From contig NZ_BDOQ01000007.1 in NCBI RefSeq assembly GCF_003112435.1, positions 1-64,000 on the forward strand: 64,000 nucleotides of DNA. Reading direction: 5' to 3'. This document shows, in pieces, positions 62,512 through 64,000 of the stretch. The translations under genes were made by a program, and so were the position numbers. How positions within the stretch are numbered: position 1 is the stretch's first letter; every line of letters starts with the position of its first letter. The stretch is from Novimethylophilus kurashikiensis (lineage in GTDB: Bacteria; Pseudomonadota; Gammaproteobacteria; Burkholderiales; Methylophilaceae). The notes under the pieces are model-generated. The model saw nothing but the letters and a program-made list of their open reading frames with translations. It was not told the DNA's origin and did no database searches.

Positions 62512-62846
62512 TCACGATACGCACTTGTTAACAAGTGGCGTTATCAATTGTGCCATCGGGCGGTAGGCTTAGAAGCAGCCAGCTGGGCGAGACCCAGCAA
62601 TCCGATAATGAGTGGTGATAGGCGCACGTGACCGTGGAGAGATTCACCCTGATGAATCCCACAGACCCGTGAGACTCGCGGGAACTGGAAGCAGGGCAAA
62701 GGCGAATGTTACTGAAGGACCTGGTTGGGATGAGCATGAGACTCTTCCGGGTGAAGGAAGTCGCTTGGAAACAAGGTTGCTAGGGCGTAGCTCCCTGAAA
62801 TGTCCAATAACCTTTAGCGTAGCAGCACACCTTTGGCACAACAATT
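62512..62846 (+). ncRNA. structured RNA carrying a 23S rRNA thiostrepton-loop motif
   Basis: No protein gene. At 62566-62581 it contains GGCTTAGAAGCAGCCA, the sequence of helix 43 of 23S rRNA (the 1067 loop of the GTPase-associated centre, bound by L11 and elongation factors). A GCTGGG-CGAGA-CCCAGC hairpin follows and other stems are visible (CACTTGTTAACAAGTG). The RNA runs into tRNA-Met at 62847. A role in binding L11 or translation factors is a hypothesis. Confidence 0.65.
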
Positions 62847-62924
62847 GGGCCTTAAGCTCATACGGTATGAGCACCCGACTCATAATCGGAAGGTACATGG
62901 GTTCGAACCCCTGAAGGCCCACCA
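62847..62924 (+). tRNA. tRNA-Met-type (CAU)
   Basis: Acceptor GGGCCTT/AAGGCCC, D-stem GCTC/GAGC, anticodon arm CCGA-CTCATAA-TCGG with CAT at 62881-62883, encoded ACCA. Elongator Met or Ile(AUA) after modification. Confidence 0.9.
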
Positions 62925-62929
62925 CACAT

Positions 62930-63050
62930 GCTGGTGTGATGGAATCGGTAGACATATGCGGTGGCCACCCGGGCGTCAGAACCGGAGCACGAGCCTTCTC
63001 GGGAATCGGAGAGCCGCAGGCAATTGCGAGTTCGAGCCTCGCCACCAGCG
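62930..63050 (+). tRNA. tRNA-Leu-like gene with about 55 extra bases in the anticodon loop
   Basis: Acceptor GCTGGTG/CACCAGC, Leu-type D region GATGGAATCGGTAGACA, and T-arm GCGAG-TTCGAGC-CTCGC. The would-be anticodon stem TGCGG/CCGCA encloses more than 50 bases with their own pairing, as if an intron or insertion sat in the loop. CCA is not encoded. Confidence 0.45.
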
Positions 63051-63073
63051 CCCCTATAGAGATTGGAGTCGAT

Positions 63074-63352
63074 ATGTCCTACGTCGCCCCCACTGATGAA
63101 CAGTTGACACGTTGGCGAGCCATTTATACCAAGCATGCCACGCCCACTTTAGCCCGACAGCGACCAGCCAATAGACGTTATGTGATGACGATGATGCAAA
63201 GGGCTGAGCAGCTGGCTCGTGAGGGGCAAGAGCTCTCCGATATGGACCTGCTCAACATATTTGTTTACTCGGTCAGACCGGGGTTTGTCTATCGGGATGA
63301 TGAAACAATTGCTGCCTGTCGCCGCATGATGCGTGAAGCGGCAGAAATTTAA
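63074..63352 (+). CDS. small hypothetical protein, 92 residues
   Basis: TTGGAGTC precedes ATG 63074. The product is helical and charged (DEQLTRWRAIYTKHATPTLARQRPANRRYVMTMM, then DLLNIFVYSVRPGF). Its stop lies one base before tRNA-Leu(UAA). No family recognised. Confidence 0.6.
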   Translation: MSYVAPTDEQLTRWRAIYTKHATPTLARQRPANRRYVMTMMQRAEQLAREGQELSDMDLLNIFVYSVRPGFVYRDDETIAACRRMMREAAEI

Positions 63353-63353
63353 T

Positions 63354-63431
63354 GCCGCGCTGACGGGAATTGGTAAACCTCCTGTCCTTAAAATTCAGGG
63401 TCTCCGCGTTCGAGTCGCGGGCGCGGTACCA
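63354..63431 (+). tRNA. tRNA-Leu(UAA)
   Basis: Acceptor GCCGCGC/GCGCGGT, loop CTTAAAA with TAA at 63389-63391 (two weak pairs in the stem), T-arm CCGCG-TTCGAGT-CGCGG, encoded ACCA. Confidence 0.85.
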
Positions 63432-63451
63432 CTTACAAAAAGGAAAAAACG

Positions 63452-63919
63452 ATGTCCTTACTTGATACCATCCAGGCAGCAAGTCTCTCGGCGCGAAAGG
63501 CTCGCAATACGGACGAAGCTGCGTTACTGACAACCTTATTCGCTGAAGCTGCTCGCGTCGGCAAGGACGACGGCAATCGCGTGTCGACCGATGCTGAAGT
63601 TCAGGAAGTTGTGCGCAAGTTCATCAAGAACAACAACGACACCATCCAAGCTCTCTGGATTCCGGAGAAGATTGACTTGGACGAAGCCCGTGTGGCGCGC
63701 CGTACCAAGCTCCAGCTCGAGCAGGCTGTCCTGATGTCGTTCCTGCCTAAGCAAGCAGCGCCTGAAGAGCTGCAGGCCGCCGTAAGTGAGATTGTGGCCG
63801 CGCTGCCGGATAAGTCCACCAAGCACATGGGGGCTGTGATGGGCCAGCTTAACAAGCGCTTTGGCGCCAACTTCGACAAACGTTTCGCCAGTGAATTGGT
63901 GAAGCATGCGCTTCAGTAA
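63452..63919 (+). CDS. GatB/YqeY-domain protein
   Basis: The 155-residue protein matches YqeY: an N-terminal helical DAQ-like part (AASLSARKARNTDEAALLTTLFAEA), LMSFLPKQAAPEELQAAVSEIV (about 90-110) and DKSTKHMGAVMGQLNKRFG (about 118-136), the tail domain shared with the GatB subunit of tRNA-dependent amidotransferases. YqeY is thought to bind tRNA. Its place right after tRNA genes fits. AAAAGG precedes the ATG. Confidence 0.82.
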   Translation: MSLLDTIQAASLSARKARNTDEAALLTTLFAEAARVGKDDGNRVSTDAEVQEVVRKFIKNNNDTIQALWIPEKIDLDEARVARRTKLQLEQAVLMSFLPKQAAPEELQAAVSEIVAALPDKSTKHMGAVMGQLNKRFGANFDKRFASELVKHALQ

Positions 63920-63963
63920 TTGCGGCATGTGTTGCGCTTGTCCAAGGGAGTGAATACGCTATT

Positions 63964-64000
63964 ATGACCAGCAAGATTGACCAACTTCCAGCACTACCTG
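63964..64000 (+). CDS. start of a further gene (partial)
   Basis: ATG 63964 after AAGGGAG opens a frame MTSKIDQLPALP running off the right edge. Nothing can be said of its function. Confidence 0.5.
   Translation, partial: MTSKIDQLPALP

Noticed and set aside
1-64000. CRISPR array
   Set aside because: No series of equal-length direct repeats with regular spacers was seen; the only multi-copy structure (50308-50726) has tRNA-like contents and unequal units.
1-64000. Insertion sequence or integrase
   Set aside because: No transposase or integrase frame with catalytic motifs, and no terminal inverted repeats flanking a gene, were found.

Overview
The window is very probably part of the genome of a very large bacteriophage (jumbo phage or phage-plasmid) of a proteobacterium. 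Evidence for this is a nucleotide-metabolism set (thymidylate synthase, thymidylate kinase, dNMP kinase, B12-dependent ribonucleotide reductase), phage-type topoisomerase IV, RNase H, a dense tRNA array interrupted by homing endonuclease genes, large structured RNAs, and small genes with strong Shine-Dalgarno sites. No capsid, tail, terminase or polymerase gene lies in the window, and some genes (type IV coupling protein, mazEF, rdgC) would also suit a megaplasmid, so the replicon type is inferred. The permuted two-piece tmRNA points to a beta- or alphaproteobacterial lineage; the SmpB-like protein and sigma70-type promoters (TTGACA, 17 bp, TATAAT-like) fit this.

Layout. 1-7.8 kb: secreted phosphatase, CYTH protein, small unknown genes, a lipoprotein, RdgC and a GIY-YIG-type protein. 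7.9-11.1 kb: a NAD/ADP-ribose module (macro domain, then a SLOG-NADAR-DUF4326 fusion) running into tmk and a dNMP kinase. 11.1-14.1 kb: a small RNA, an ArdC-like antirestriction protein, micro-genes and a tyrosine-phosphatase-like protein. 14.1-20.6 kb: class II ribonucleotide reductase, a PcfJ-like protein, a membrane-bound DnaJ-type zinc protein and SmpB. 20.6-23.6 kb: permuted tmRNA, CheW and an Aer-like chemoreceptor. 23.7-30.1 kb: RNase H and a five-gene tellurite-resistance-type operon (TerC, TelA, TerD, a coiled-coil protein, a VWA protein). 30.2-37.6 kb: ThyA, a possible nuclease, ParC/ParE with a small protein between them, and a dual-specificity phosphatase. 37.8-45.5 kb: a YjfJ/YjfK-like envelope module, mazEF, a large zinc-ribbon protein and a type IV coupling protein.

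45.6-63.5 kb is a tRNA/RNA island. About forty tRNA genes cover nearly every amino acid, mixed with tRNA-like genes of abnormal length, tRNA fragments, an HNH gene and a frameshifted GIY-YIG gene, and small proteins (TyrA-like, two glycine-rich secreted proteins, an exonuclease, a YqeY-like protein). It also holds several large structured non-coding RNAs. One is about 1.4 kb, begins with a ribosomal-type boxA antitermination site and carries long-range perfect helices. Another contains a 16-base match to the thiostrepton-loop hairpin of 23S rRNA.

Together the genes suggest a replicon that carries its own dNTP supply, topology control, translation supplies (tRNAs, tmRNA/SmpB, YqeY), counter-defence (macro/NADAR, ArdC-like) and tools to change host behaviour (CheW plus receptor, Ter stress genes). 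All coordinates were read by eye; no homology or covariance search was run.
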